DNA of 64,000 bases, from positions 19,466,001 to 19,530,000 of the forward strand of contig NC_079882.1 of assembly GCF_029227915.1 (NCBI RefSeq), read 5' to 3'. Positions within the stretch are counted from its first letter, which is position 1. Each line of letters starts with the position of its first letter. Position numbers and translations under genes: made by a program. The DNA is from Hydractinia symbiolongicarpus. Its lineage: Eukaryota; Cnidaria; Hydrozoa; Anthoathecata; Hydractiniidae. This document shows, piece by piece, positions 25,803-38,617 of the stretch. The notes under the pieces were generated by a model, which was given only the letters and a program-made list of their open reading frames with translations, searched no databases and had not been told where the DNA came from.

Positions 25803-27190
25803 TCAGTCCTTGATTTCGAAATACTCTCTCCGATAATTGCTAAGAAAAATATTATGCGGGTCGTGGTACTGCTGTTTCTTTAACCATTCGTCCATTCCGG
25901 GATAAGCAACCTTCATGTATTCCAAGTTGAAGGTAACTTTGTCAGAAACTTTTTCTCCGGGGAGAGGCATGTACTTTTCCCAATGCAATCTGCTTTTATC
26001 ACATATTAACAACGTTCGCCAAAAGTGTTCATAAAACTCTCGTATGTTTCCGCAATTGTGGGCATACCAAAACGCGTCAATTCGAACATAAGGACCACCC
26101 ATAAGACATGCTTAACTAAAAGGGAGATGCCTCGGCAGCGTATATTTCCGTAGCAAAGTTTCCAGGAGCTTTAGGATCTTTAAACATCTTTTGGAGACTT
26201 TTCATCACCTCATCACATTTATCCAATGGCAACCAGATTTCTGTAAATTCAACAGGGAGTAAGGTGTCGGTCGGTACTGTGTTATCCTGCGGCAATATCT
26301 TGTACCAATAATCCCGAAATGTTTGTTTGGCACCGTCTGGTTCAAATGCATTTAACAACACCTTTATCACCCACAAATCAATTTCCGATAGTTTAGGCTA
26401 TTGAAGGAGGTAACTAGTTGCAAATACAGTGTACCTTGCTCCTATTGCAACCAAAGAACATGACAGCGGATCAATGTACGGCTCGATTGGTCCAATTGTA
26501 GCCACTTAGTGTCCAGACCATTCTGCTACCTTATTTACACCTCGTTGGGGAAACCAATTTGCACAAAAATACTCTTTGCTTTTTAAAGTGGCAGGAAGTC
26601 GACTTTTACCATTTTCATCAAACCCGATGTCAGAATCTTCAAACTTTTTGTTGATTTGTGTTCCTTCGACATAAAATGTTTCTGGTAAATCAAAGGTGAC
26701 ATGCGTGATTATTCCTAATAAACCCATTGACACTCCAACACCACATAAAATCGGCTGGCCAGGTTCTGCGATTACAACTTGTCCACGTCCATTCACAAAT
26801 TCAATGGTCTGGATCACATCCTCAAATCCATGCTGTAGACTTCCTCCAGCTGATTGCATGAAACCTCCAACAGTTGATATATAATACCACCAGTAAATGG
26901 AAGGACGTACCCCAAGTCGTTTATCTGCTTTGCTAAGCTATTTTTCACTGGATAAATACTTTCTTTGACTGAATGTTCATACCCAACGGCGCGGATGACT
27001 TTCTTTTCCCTTACTGCATCGGATATGGCCTGTTTAATATCATCAACACTCGACACATGGGGTATCAATCTTTTTGGAATCGATGGTGTGTCTGTCATAA
27101 CAAAACTATCCGGAATACTTGGATCGTGTCGTGCTTCTTTTTTTAAAAGATCAGTTACTAGAAAAAACGCCGCCGCCAAAAATATTTTCA
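25803..27190 (-). pseudogene. FAD-linked aldonolactone oxidase-like pseudogene
   Basis: Intact relatives are FAD-binding (PCMH-type) oxidoreductases with a C-terminal D-arabinono-1,4-lactone oxidase (ALO) domain, related to gulonolactone oxidase. The minus-strand pieces follow the family order without introns: a hydrophobic leader MKIFLAAAFFLVT, the FAD-binding start with VGYEHS where G-x-x-H-S is expected, STVGGFMQSAGGSLQHGFED, GVSMGLLGIITHVTFDLPE, EFTEIWLPLDKCDEVMKSL and the ALO C-terminus DPHNIFLSNYRREYF. It is broken by a frameshift near 26870-26890, in-frame stops after EWSGH (about 26507) and near 26400, a stop after EASPF (about 26116, where Trp is expected), and a frameshift near 26100. 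Part of the FAD domain between SIYPVKN and the glycine-rich motif may also be shortened. The lack of introns suggests a processed copy, but an originally intronless gene is possible. Confidence 0.85.
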
Positions 27191-29136
27191 TCCATTGCGT
27201 TGATGACGATATGCTATAAAACACAAATTAAAAAATCATGAAGTAGTTAAAAAAAAACATATCCATTGATAGTAGCAACATTCTGAATTTCACAAAAAAA
27301 TCGACTTTCTTTCCAAGTGATCCCCTGATATTTTAAAATTATGCTTATAAATTTACCTTGCTTCTCAATCCTTCCAATAAATCTCTTTCCTCTCAAACTT
27401 AAATTCCTCTCAAACTTCATCTGAAACAAATGACTTGTTATAACAATTGACTTCTTATTCTATCAGAGTCCTGCTTTTCTGCAGTATTTTGTTACATTCC
27501 TGAGTTTTTGTGCCAGCAACCTGGTTTTCAATCTTTCTTGAAATTTCAGGAGACCTGATGTGAACAAACAACAACAATGGGAATAGGCACGAGACTGGGC
27601 CTTTTTGTACCGTAATTCTAATTAAGAAACCAATTAAAACTACAGGTAATTGATGATAAATAATGTATTGGTATGCGCTAAACTCAATGTTACACCATAC
27701 TAAAATTTTCATCTATCACACCAGTGAAAACGTTTTATAGCCGTTACACAAAAGTTCATTATTGTAGTTTTGTTGCCATTTTGAATTTAACTTCCTTATC
27801 AGAGAAAAATTTGTTTTGAAAACAGGATTTTTTTCCAAGTTTAGAGAAAATAATTAACATAAAAAAACTATGAAAAAACTGTGCCAACTTAAAAAACACA
27901 AATGATCATTTCAGAAAAAAAGTCAACATCATAATCTGGAACCCGTTTGGACAAAAAACATGCACAAAACAAGGCTCTCGGACTTGTCATTGATTCAACG
28001 GCAATAGATTGTTAGAAGGAGTAACCTTACATTAGGATAAACTTATTCAAAAGCTTACTCGCAAACGAAGTTAAAAATTATTTTGTTCTATGTTGATGTA
28101 TATTTCGATATTAAATTTATGATATATGTTATAAGATAACTTTAACTTGGTTAGGCAATATCTTTTTTCAGACGCCAAAATTTAAAGCCAGTGGAAGTAA
28201 AATAGAGTTCAAATTCCTAACGGCTTTTTCCTCTTCCTGCCGGACAGTAACTAACTGATTTTACTGCTGGCCTGCTATGAACCCAAACGTATGTCGAGGC
28301 AACGAGGCAATTATTAAACTGACATTTGCAAAAAAAGATTCTGATTTTTAAAAGATTTTTAAAAGATTCTGCCTCGCGTGGCGGAAATAAAAAAAAACTG
28401 TTTGTGTTGACTATTTATTGGTGGTTTAATTAATGAGATTGGAAACATTAACATTCAATGAGAAAGTTTATTTAAGCATCTTCGTGAAATAAAAAGTAGA
28501 AAAAAAGGGTTAAAGTTGAACAACAATTTTAAATTTTTTTCTGTGACCTGCCCACGATTTCATAAAAAGACAAAAACATTTTTTTTATAATAATCCTGAA
28601 TAAGCGGCAAATTGTCGCGCAGATATGCAGCCGTATTAAAACCAAGTTCGGTGGGTCCAAACTTCAATAAAACAACTTTAATTTTTCGAACATTCCCTAT
28701 TACCTTTCCTCATTCCTTTCCTTCTTTCCTTTTTTTTGCATATAAATCGTTATTCCTGAGACTTTAAACTTCTAGGGATAGTATTCACACACTGTAGACG
28801 TAAAACGCATTGTTTTCTCTGAGCTGTTAGAATATTTACATAAAATACTGAATGAATTTAACATGGCATAAATAACATTTGTATAAAAATGAAATGCAAT
28901 GTAATACTACACAATTTTAGCCATTAGAAAAAATGCAAGATCGTGTCTAGAAATCTGAACAGAAAACCAAAACAAAAGAGAAACTTGCAAAGAAAGCAGT
29001 ATTGTCACGTGTTGTTTATTTGCAATGAGATTTTCTAACTATAAATTTGGAACAGAACTTTAAAAAAAATCCTCTATAAATTCTTAAAAATTTTATATAC
29101 ATTTAAAATGTACACAATAAAAAATAAATATAAAAC
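27191..29136. other. Intergenic sequence, no gene seen
   Basis: AT-rich, with only short ORFs lacking recognisable motifs. The right end should contain the 3' UTR of the metalloproteinase gene. Confidence 0.5.
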
Positions 29137-32100
29137 CTAAAAAAAAGTGATGGCTGAACAAATCCAGAGAAACACAAATGTAGTTATCTCTTTAGACAAC
29201 ATTCTCTTCGATGCCGACGTCTTGTGGAAACCCGATTGAATTTGCGCCATTTTCGGATTCCCACACATTAGCAAGTTATTCAAAATTGGAAGTGGGTACT
29301 TCTGATGTACTTCAAATCTTCGTTTATTTAAACGATAGTATGTTGACCCTAAAAAAGAAATGCAGGCAAACAAAATTAAAGAAAACCAAAATGTAAATTC
29401 GGATTTTGATTTAATATGGCCGCAGTACCCGCTTTTTAATAAGAAACGCGTATTTAGACATTGCTTTATCTTTAAGAAGTTTTGGATGATCCGTTGGTTA
29501 CGTCAAAAGCATTAAAAATTGTCTTTCTCGGTAATATTTCTAATACTTCTATTCATTCTGTTGAAAATGACTGCACGCAACTTTGTTTCCCCAGCAGAGC
29601 AATACATTATGCTGACGGGGAAACCTGTTTGTTTTCGTAACAGGGACAAAACTTTAAAAATCGTCTCGTTATAGGAAAAAGCATAGACATAAAATGTCTA
29701 GCCTATACCATATATAGAAGCAACGTTGCTGAAAATAAACCGATGGAGGTGGCGAAATAGGGTTAATATCTGCATTCTATTCAAAATAATACTCAGATTG
29801 TTACTCTGTGCTAAAGGTCACGAAACAGTGATATGTTCAACAGGGAATAATTTGAGGACCACAATATGTACGGCAGACGAACCCTTGAATTTTTTCCCAG
29901 GTATATAACTAGTAGTAAAAAAAAAAAGTGAACGGAATTTTAGGAGTTTATTTTACAACCTCTCTCTAAAATGATGTGCTTCTCCGACACGATGTACTCT
30001 AGCCAGAGAAGAAAAAGATAAAAAAGAAATCAAACATCATTCATACCTTTGAAAAAGAAGATACGCCCATTCCACTGATACACGCTGTCAACGTGGTTTG
30101 GTACACCTTTCCAACCTTCAGATATCTGTTTCGGATAACCTGCGTCGATGCGGTTACGGCTTGGGTCGAGGCGCCAGTAACGTCTTCCTGCAAAAGCAAA
30201 GAAGTGAAGCATAATTTTGTTGCATAATCTTTAATGTCTCTAATTTTCTATAGTTATAATTTAGAGTGCAGCAAAGATAAATGCATCAGAAATAATCAAC
30301 CATGAAAGAAGGAGCACCTACCTTTAAATAAGTAGACTTTGCCAAACATTCGAACAGCAGAGTCTAAGTTGTGCGTATGTCTGTTAAGTCCAATACGCGA
30401 TACATGATCTGGTCCGTGAACAAGTGTGCGATCGCGAAATTCCCAATAACTAAATTAAAAAAATAATACAGTTTCTGGGCATATGCTATGTTTCCAAATT
30501 TGTGTTGAAAATTTTTTTTTTGAAAGTTTTTTTCGTATAAAGAAAACAAAAATTGTGATTCTCCATCATTCTTATTCTTGGATGGAAACTTGCACACGAT
30601 TTTAATTGGACGGTATTTTACGAAAGCTTACCTTGATCCATGCAGGAAGACCGTGCGTCCGTTCTGCAACTTATACGCCGTGTCCACACTAGTCAGTCCG
30701 CTGAAATATTGCGACAACGGAAAAGGACCTTTCTTATACCGCAAGTCTTTGTCGTACACGTAAACTTTGTCGTCATTTATGATGATGCTTTCTGAGTTTT
30801 CTCCAGCAAATATTGCTTTTACTCTTTCCACACATCGCACTTTTGGTTTAACGCTGTCAGTGCGCTCAGTTGTGTCTCTTTCGCCATGTGGGGAACCTAA
30901 GAAATAAAACCCTCTACACCATAATTTGGAAAAATTATTGTGTGGCGTTGTAAAAAAAAAGAAAGTAATAATCAATATACTTTGCGACATTTAGGCCGTT
31001 CGACGGCCATTTTAAAGTATACAAGTCCTAATACATTTTTAAATATACAATACAATACGATCGTACCATGTTATTGTATAATTAAAACATATTGTACTAC
31101 GACTTGTTTACTTTAAAATGGCCGTCGAACAGCCGAAAAGTCGTAAAGTGTAGTGATTATTACTTTTTTATTATACCATAAATTGTTGTTCCGTGTTTGT
31201 GTACACCCTCTAATAAAAATAGCGGTTCTTAATTGGATCAAAAGCTGCAATTAATTTCGGGAAATACAACTAAATATTGTATGGAGTTGGATATAGCTTT
31301 TCCCAAACAGAAAAACTATCCAATATAAAATAAAGAAATTGAAACACTATTGCAATGTTCCAACATTAACTAAAAAAAGGGAAAGTAAAATTAAAACTGA
31401 TGATGTAGACTAGTTGGCCAAGATTTTGAAAGTTTGTTATATAAATTAATGAATTCTGCTAATTTTCTCCTAAGTTTGCGTTTATTTTTAAGCGGGTAAT
31501 TTTCCATAAAGTGCATTTTATTCGCAATTAACTTATAGGAATAAGATAATCGAATTGTACACTGTTAGCCAGAATTTACTGCTAACACATTTTTTATCGT
31601 TTTTGTTTAACAGTGTATTTTTGTATTTTAATTTTAGAATAAGAAAATTTTTACCAGAGGAAAAGGAAGAATATAAATGCTGCATAAAAATACATACATA
31701 CATACCATACAAAGCCTGTACTCCTCTCTTGTCGTCGTCACTCAGATCGACTTTTTCACCAGTGTAACGTTCATACCACGGATACATGACAGTACCTCTG
31801 ATGTTGTTGTGTTTCAGCCCAATGGCATGACCGAATTCATGAAGAGAAACCCAATAGAAATTCTTCCCTTTTGTGCTTTTTAACGTGAATAACTCGTCTT
31901 CGTCAAAATGCGTATCTCCAGCTAAGTCTGCACAGAATCAAGAAAATACTTCCACACAAAGGGGTAAATGAGTCATAAAACTAAATTTAATGTTTCATTT
32001 ACATAATTGCAGAGGATGGAAATTCATAAAAATCCAGAGCTTGGCTAAAGGGGCAAATTAATTGATATAAATCGATAGGATTTCAGTGAAGTCATAGAAA

Positions 32101-33114
32101 AATTGTAATTGATCCCTGCGTGATTTCTGTTTCCACATATCTTTAATTATAGCCTACCATAGTGCTCAGTGAGTATTATCAATTCTTTCATGTATTCCTA
32201 GGTTCTTTAAGGTTAATTTAGCAAGCTTCGAAGATTTTCAATGACAAATGAATACTTACGATGTAAACCAGGGTAGAAAGCGTGTGCCAATGTTCCTCCA
32301 GGTCCATCAAATGGATATGGATCGTTGTGGTCTTTTCTTTCAAATTTTATCATTATATCAGCCTTTCCTTCATGTCTCTCATAAAAGCGCAACTGAGAAG
32401 CAGCTTCCCAACGAGAAAGCGCCCTTCGTATAGTCTGACGAATGTGCTTTTTTGAGAGGTCTGGTGAATAGTTCTCAATTCGATATGTTATTTCCTATAA
32501 ACAAACAACAGTTTGATGAAGTCATATGCTTTTACTGATGTAAACAGTAAAACATCAGACTCAATGTCTATTTACAAGAAATGTATATATAAATACTAAT
32601 AATCACCTTTTTAGGCCATTTTCCACCCTGCAAAACATATCGTTTTTTTCTTCGTTTTTTAGAGTGCAGTGATAGATCCGACATGCCACATCGTGCTTGG
32701 TTAAACTTTTTGAGAGTCACAGAATCGATTTTGCCTATACATGTTTTAGTGATCAAATGTCAAGAAACAAATACACAAATGTTAGGAAACACATATTATT
32801 CCAGTAAACTTTTTCAGTTGAGTTCTTAATTATTGAAAAAAACAGTGTATTTAATGCACAGCATAAATTGGATTTTTTTACTGTTTTAATAATATCATGA
32901 CTGCAATGTATAGAATGTGCACACCAATTAGACAAACTCCCAATCCTTTGTTAACAAAGTAAAAGAAAGTAAAAAAATTAATCCACCAACCTGTAACAGG
33001 AATTCCAGCAAAGGATTGAAAACGAATTAATGAGTCCTTTATTTCTTCTTGGGTTTTCAAGGTACCAGCATAAGGATCAGGTGGTTTCAGATAACCTTTG
33101 TCTTGCAAAAATTT
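29137..33114 (-). CDS. Matrix metalloproteinase with hemopexin domain (partial 5')
   Basis: A secreted or surface zinc endopeptidase of the matrixin family, acting on extracellular matrix. Exons in coding order: 32991-33114, 32607-32734, 32260-32494, 31706-31921, 30632-30896, 30322-30449, 30047-30187, 29137-29348; phases agree, giving 482 residues plus stop. Domains in order: peptidoglycan-binding-like propeptide (KFLQDKGYLKPPD), cysteine switch as QARCGMSD (usually PRCGVPD), furin-type site KKRRKKR, catalytic domain starting YVLQGGKWPKK, zinc site HEFGHAIGLKH with Met-turn VMYPWY, then a hemopexin domain (CVERVKAIFAG, DSAVRMFGKVYLFKG, GRRYWRLDPSRNRIDAGYP, YYRLNKRRFEV) closed by Cys in LLMCGN. 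The tail ends with a hydrophobic stretch, TTFVFLWICSAITFF, suggesting a GPI or membrane anchor as in the furin-activated MMP17/25 group. The signal-peptide exon was not found upstream of 33114. Confidence 0.93.
30958..31170. mobile_element. MITE-like element with long inverted repeats
   Basis: Lies in the metalloproteinase intron between the catalytic and hemopexin exons. Inverted arms of about 65 bp, with mismatches, bracket a short AT-rich centre; the best part is GTTCGACGGCCATTTTAAAG (left, from about 31008) and its inverse near 31110-31132. Outer parts AGTAATAATCA and TGATTATTACT also pair. No ORF is present, so it is a non-autonomous DNA transposon or foldback element. The target-site duplication is not certain. 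Confidence 0.75.
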
Positions 33115-34694
33115 CTAAACAAAGACACAAGTAGTTATAAATGATACATCTCTTAGGCAACACTAACCTAAAATGCGCATGTTCCAAAAACTGGAAGACC
33201 AGGCTTTCACAACACAAAAACAGGAACAAGGTTTCTAGGAACTGTGTGTCATTAATTTAAGGTTAGAGTCAGGTTTATTATTAAATTATACTGCGAGGCT
33301 AAGCTTGAGTGTTTAGTTTAGCAGTCCTCGTCTTTTGAGGTGCGAGATCGCGCCTCCGCACCTACGCACACTCCTTCAACAATGGAGCAGCATCTTCAAT
33401 CACGCACTAAAAACACTTTCAATAATGCGCACCTGAAATGTCTTTTGTGTAAAGTAATTATTTACTATACTAATAATCAAAGAAAAAAATGACTTAAAGT
33501 TCGGAATTTGAATGAAAAACATGCGTGTTATGTTTCAAGATGAATTCATTAGGTTAGGGCATCATTAGGTTGTATATCGCAGAAGTCGCCGGTGGCATGC
33601 TTCGAAAATACTTGTCACTGGCACAGCTTAACATGACACAAAACTGTACAGGAGACTCAATTGTTAGAGTCTTCACAGAACATCTCTTCTCACGAGGGCA
33701 GGGCTGACTTATTGCCTGCTGTATCGTGTGGGAGACAGTACTTCTGGACTTCTTTTTAATACGATATACAATTTTTTTGATTATTATTACTATACATATT
33801 TGATTTCTCTTTCCCCTTTAAAAATTTTTAAAAGATTTTTAAACTTTATTCAACATGTTATTTCTTTGGTATTACATCACAAGATCATTGCCGAAAGCTG
33901 TATTAAGGTACAGGACACCTAACCTCTCTCATGTTCTGGTTATATTTAACTTGCATGGGTGCGCACTCTTCTCGCAGTATTCTCTGTGACAATGAAGGTC
34001 GGACTGACTTGTGGCAAGGTTCCAAATGGTCTTCCATCTTTCGTTGAAGTCTCAATGTAATGCACCAGCCGAGCATAAGAGTGTCGGCATGAAGGAAAAG
34101 GGACGATTTAAATGTTCTCTATACCCTACGTTCTTCATAATAACGCCAACCGTTTTTGTTAACGCAACTACGGTATCTTCGTATTTTACGTCGGTAATTA
34201 CGCTGGCAGTGCCGAATGCAGACGCTAATTTTAAGGGGTGATTGATACGAAGTTTTGATACGAATTACGTACGGAAATTTTGAGACGGTCCTTTAATAAA
34301 GATGCAAATACATTCAATTACTCAGTCTCTACCAGACAACCACACTTTTCATATGCGTTATCACGCACCTCAAATTATGAAAACTGAATAGTCACTCTCC
34401 TCAATTAAGGCGAAACGCGTGAAATTCATCACGCACCTACAACAATCGAGGCGAGTAAAGTATCACTCGTCTGCTAAAATTCATATGACCAGGACTGTTT
34501 AGGCAGCAAAATTTTGTTTCTTATCATTTCTACTTGTGATGACTAGTCAGACGAACAATATTGAAACATAATGTAAGGCATAGCTTTTTAATATAAGCGG
34601 ATCTGACCTCGGAGAGGCAGATAATCAAGCCACAAATATTAAAAAGTGGTGGTGTATTAGTGGTAGACGAGAGATGCTTTATTTATGCAAAAAA

Positions 34695-34778
<84 letters not shown>

Positions 34779-37700
34779 ATGTCTATGAAACTCATTAGTA
34801 GTTCAGTTATACATAAAAAATCATAAAATATTTCAACAACTAATGAAAGTTAGAAGTATATAATGTAAAGTTTATGTTCTAAATGTGCAGAAAGCTTAGT
34901 CATTTGGCTTTAGCTTTTCCATAAAATCACACATTGCATATTGATCTTTTCATAATCAATGTAAATTTTATCCATGAAAGACCGTACTTGTTTTGGTTTT
35001 TTCCTAGAAACCTTTTCACTATACAGTTAAGTACTAATGTATATAGATAAAACTACATAAAGAAGAAATACAAATGTATACAATTTTCATAAATATGAAA
35101 AGAAAGAAATATCAGAAATAATTTTAAAAAAAGTGCAAAAAATGATCAGACTTTAATCAAGCATCCATTCAAATTAAATGCGGATATTTTTTATGTTGAA
35201 TAGCAGGCGAGAATGCTACATGTGCTTTCACATATGTAACAATAACGCTTAAAAGTTTAAACACGCATTATAATTATTGAAACTTAATTACTTAAAGTTA
35301 CACTAAATAATTAGGCAACATGAAAGTTCGAACGAAAAATATAAAGTAAGAGTGTGGTTACATGTTCAAATATAAAATGCCACTTCAACGTTTATTGCAA
35401 CATATAAAAATCTGTTATTTCATACCGTATGGGACTTCATGCCCATCCTGAAAACAAGCATTTGTGGAGTGTTCTTTGTGAAACTTAGCAAAGTTCAAAC
35501 TCTTTTAATCAGCAAATATCATGTAATATTTTAGTATTTTATGCAAAAAAACATTAGGGCTGAATTTTTAAGAAAAAAATTAATTGCTAATTTGTTGATT
35601 TTTAAAATAGATGTGCAGTTCTTGCTGAAATAAGCTTCTTCTTGTGTGTTTGACTATGAAATGTCTATCCCTGAACTGAAAGTGATTATTTGACATTTCC
35701 ACTGAGAGAATATTATGTCCAGGGTTTTACCTTAAAAAGGATTAATTAATGGTGTATTAAACATTGTGAATTAATTTTTGCAGAACTTATTTTTGTGTTT
35801 AATATTCGTTTGACATTAGATGAAATAAAAAATGATTCAGGGAGTTATATCTAGGGGCTACATCCCTCAAAACATTAATTACTTTGCCATTAAATGAGTG
35901 GTTTACTTAACTTCAGTGTAACTCACCTGATCAGGTGACTTTTAACCAATCAGGTGAGTCTCACACGATCAGAGAAATGCTATACTGATAAATTACCATG
36001 TTAAAACTCACCAAATGCTGGGCTGTAAGTCCTGTACCAAATTCACCTGGATAAACTGTTGATATAAAAGTTGCATAAATCACGAAGTGGGAAATTAACA
36101 TGCCTATTATTGAAGATTTTGAAGTATGCCTGCTTGCTATACACCCAATTATTTTGATTAGCTATATAAATATACCTAAAGAAAAGAAAACATAGTCACA
36201 AATTCATGCTTCTAACCTGTAGCTACCTAGGAGCAATGTGAACTATAATAACTACCTAACTTAGAAGGCTGTTATTTCTGTTTATATGGCTAGCAGTTTA
36301 ATAACATGTTATGTATTTTTCAGAAATTGATTGTCCAAATAAATTAGCCTATAAAGTAATTATGTTCTACTTACGCCAGACATTAAAAACCTTTATAAAA
36401 AGCTAATCAACATTAATTTGATTGTTTATCCTTTCAGGTGATATCTCATTATCAGCATCATCGCCTCTTTAAAAATAGCTTATTAAGTTGGCAAACCCTG
36501 AAACAGTAAACATAGAACTCATTACAAGTTGTTTTCAAAGGTTCTATAAAAATATTTTGATAGTGATCTGTTTTTCTTTTCAGCCAAAACAAACTTTAAA
36601 AACTTTGTTTTGGTTGTTATTGTAGACGACCTCGTGTTCTTTTGGCTCCCAAACAATGGAAGCTTTGCCTCGCTTTTTCAGCCTGTTGTGACGTCATTCT
36701 CGATTTCCCCGCTCTTCTGACGTGTAGGCGATGTTACCAGTCTCCATTTAAATCTTGTGACTGGCGGAGAGTGCTTGTAGAATTCTCTAACAAATGATAA
36801 TGAACAGCCTTTTTTATTTTATGTGACATACATTGTTGGGGACAACCTCGTCCCCAGGGCTTTTAACAGATCGGACTTCCAATTTCATGAAGATTATATT
36901 ATAGAGCATGCATAAAATTTTTTATGCTACACGTTTATTTAAAAACGGTTAACAAAAAACTCAGTGCTAGAATACTCAAAATTCAAGAAACTTTCAAAAA
37001 CAGAGAAATGATATACAGACGATGAACGTTTCGTAAAATTAACACAACTAAATAATTTTTAACAAATTTTGGAATATCTTTAAAATATAACAAGTAATGC
37101 ACACATTTTTTATAATAAAAATGCTTTTGTTTCAGGTTTGAAATTCCATGAAAATCGAAGACTATGTTTACAGAAGTTTGCGGATTTTTGTAGCGTGCAC
37201 ATTAAAAGAAGGTAAACTGGACCATATTGGGTAATGGCTGTTATTGAAATTTATAGATTTTTTAGAAACAAAAGATTCAAAAGTACTTGATTTTTTTAGC
37301 TATATCGTTCTCATTTTGAATTACAGTTTCGCTAATTCTAAGTGAATATTTCTTTTCTTAAAGTATTTCCTTTAATACTATTGTATCGATTGTTGATATG
37401 TTCTATCGAAGTTCGACCCTAACATCCTTTATCTATTAAAAAGCGCAGCGCCGTTGATAAGCTAATAGTCCTAGAGACGAAGTTGTTTCTCCACCGAAAT
37501 GAGTGCGCGTGTTTGTTTGTAATGCAAAATCGAAAATTTTAAAAAATGTTTCGTCAATTTTAGGCGATTAATGGGTTTATTCGATTTTTCGTTGAGAACA
37601 AAGAGCATGCACACTCGTTCATATACTGTAAGTAAAAAAAATAAAAAATATAGCACAGAAATCAAATAAACGTATATAAAAAAATAGTCGCTTAAGATTG

Positions 37701-38617
37701 GTGAAACATTTTTTAAAATAGAGAAATATACTTACAAAGAAGTAATATATGCGATATTTTGTATCTTGTGCTTCCGAAAAAATCTGTATGAATTTCAATA
37801 TTAGTTATTTTATCCCCAAATTTTTGCTTACAACTTAAGAGAATGGCTACGTCAATGAGTATGCATGAACAAAAACCACTGTCAGTGTCCCGGACTTAAA
37901 ATCGTACGTAATTTACCTGTTAAAAAACGTTTAGACATAAATTGGCGGTGGAAATTTAAAAAAAAGACCTTTCCCGATCAGGCTTTTTATATATATGACT
38001 TATGTGGATTACCTGATAGTCTTTGTTAGAGAGACAACTTAAGCAACTTTACTAGTAACATTTTTCTGCAAGAGGGAAGCTTCTTGCAGAAAAACACAAA
38101 AAAACACAAAAAAGGCAGTCACCAAAATTTATTGCTTTTGCTTCCTTCAGACTACTTATGCAATACCGCAAAAACAAAAACGAACACAGATGTATAAATA
38201 GAATTTATCTTTAAAAACTAAAAAAGACACCACTTGAAATAATTTCTACTACCTTTCACACAATTTAAGATTTCGTGAAAATTATTTTACACTAATGGAG
38301 ACAGACAGCTTTAAAAAACACAATACGCACCGTTTTATGGGAAATCATTTTCGGCAATGTTTCTTGTACAGTATATTGGCGAATACTAAAGGCGATTGTT
38401 ACGTGTTAGGAGCCTTGAAATGGACTGCGTAAGCTACTTACACAGAAGTCGATAACACGGTAAAAAAGCTCATGAATGAGCGATGTGCGCTCGGGGAAAT
38501 AAAACGATTTAGAATTCTTACTTTTTCGGTACTAAAAAAACACGATGAGGAAAAACTGATGTTATCACGTCGACTACCAGTGTCGTTTGTTTTCACAGAT
38601 GTGAGTTTAAAATATAA
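33115..38617. other. Intergenic sequence upstream of the metalloproteinase
   Basis: It should hold the promoter and signal-peptide exon of the metalloproteinase and the 3' UTR of ASXL, but no ATG-plus-hydrophobic exon with a phase-0 donor could be supported. The stretch 36600-36860 is less AT-rich than its surroundings. A 16-bp palindrome, TCACCTGATCAGGTGA, lies near 35930. Confidence 0.5.
34698..34775. repeat. (TA)n microsatellite
   Basis: An uninterrupted run of nearly forty TA dinucleotides, likely to be length-polymorphic and prone to cruciform extrusion. Confidence 0.97.

Noticed and set aside
37471-37665. Minus-strand hydrophobic ORF (ISVLYFLFFLLTVYE) as a signal peptide
   Set aside because: Starts without ATG, comes from a poly-T tract and has no suitable donor.
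38440-38472. Minus-strand MSFFTVLSTS followed by GTGTAAG as MMP signal exon
   Set aside because: Phase fits, but ten residues are too short for a signal peptide and the distance to 33114 is over 5 kb.
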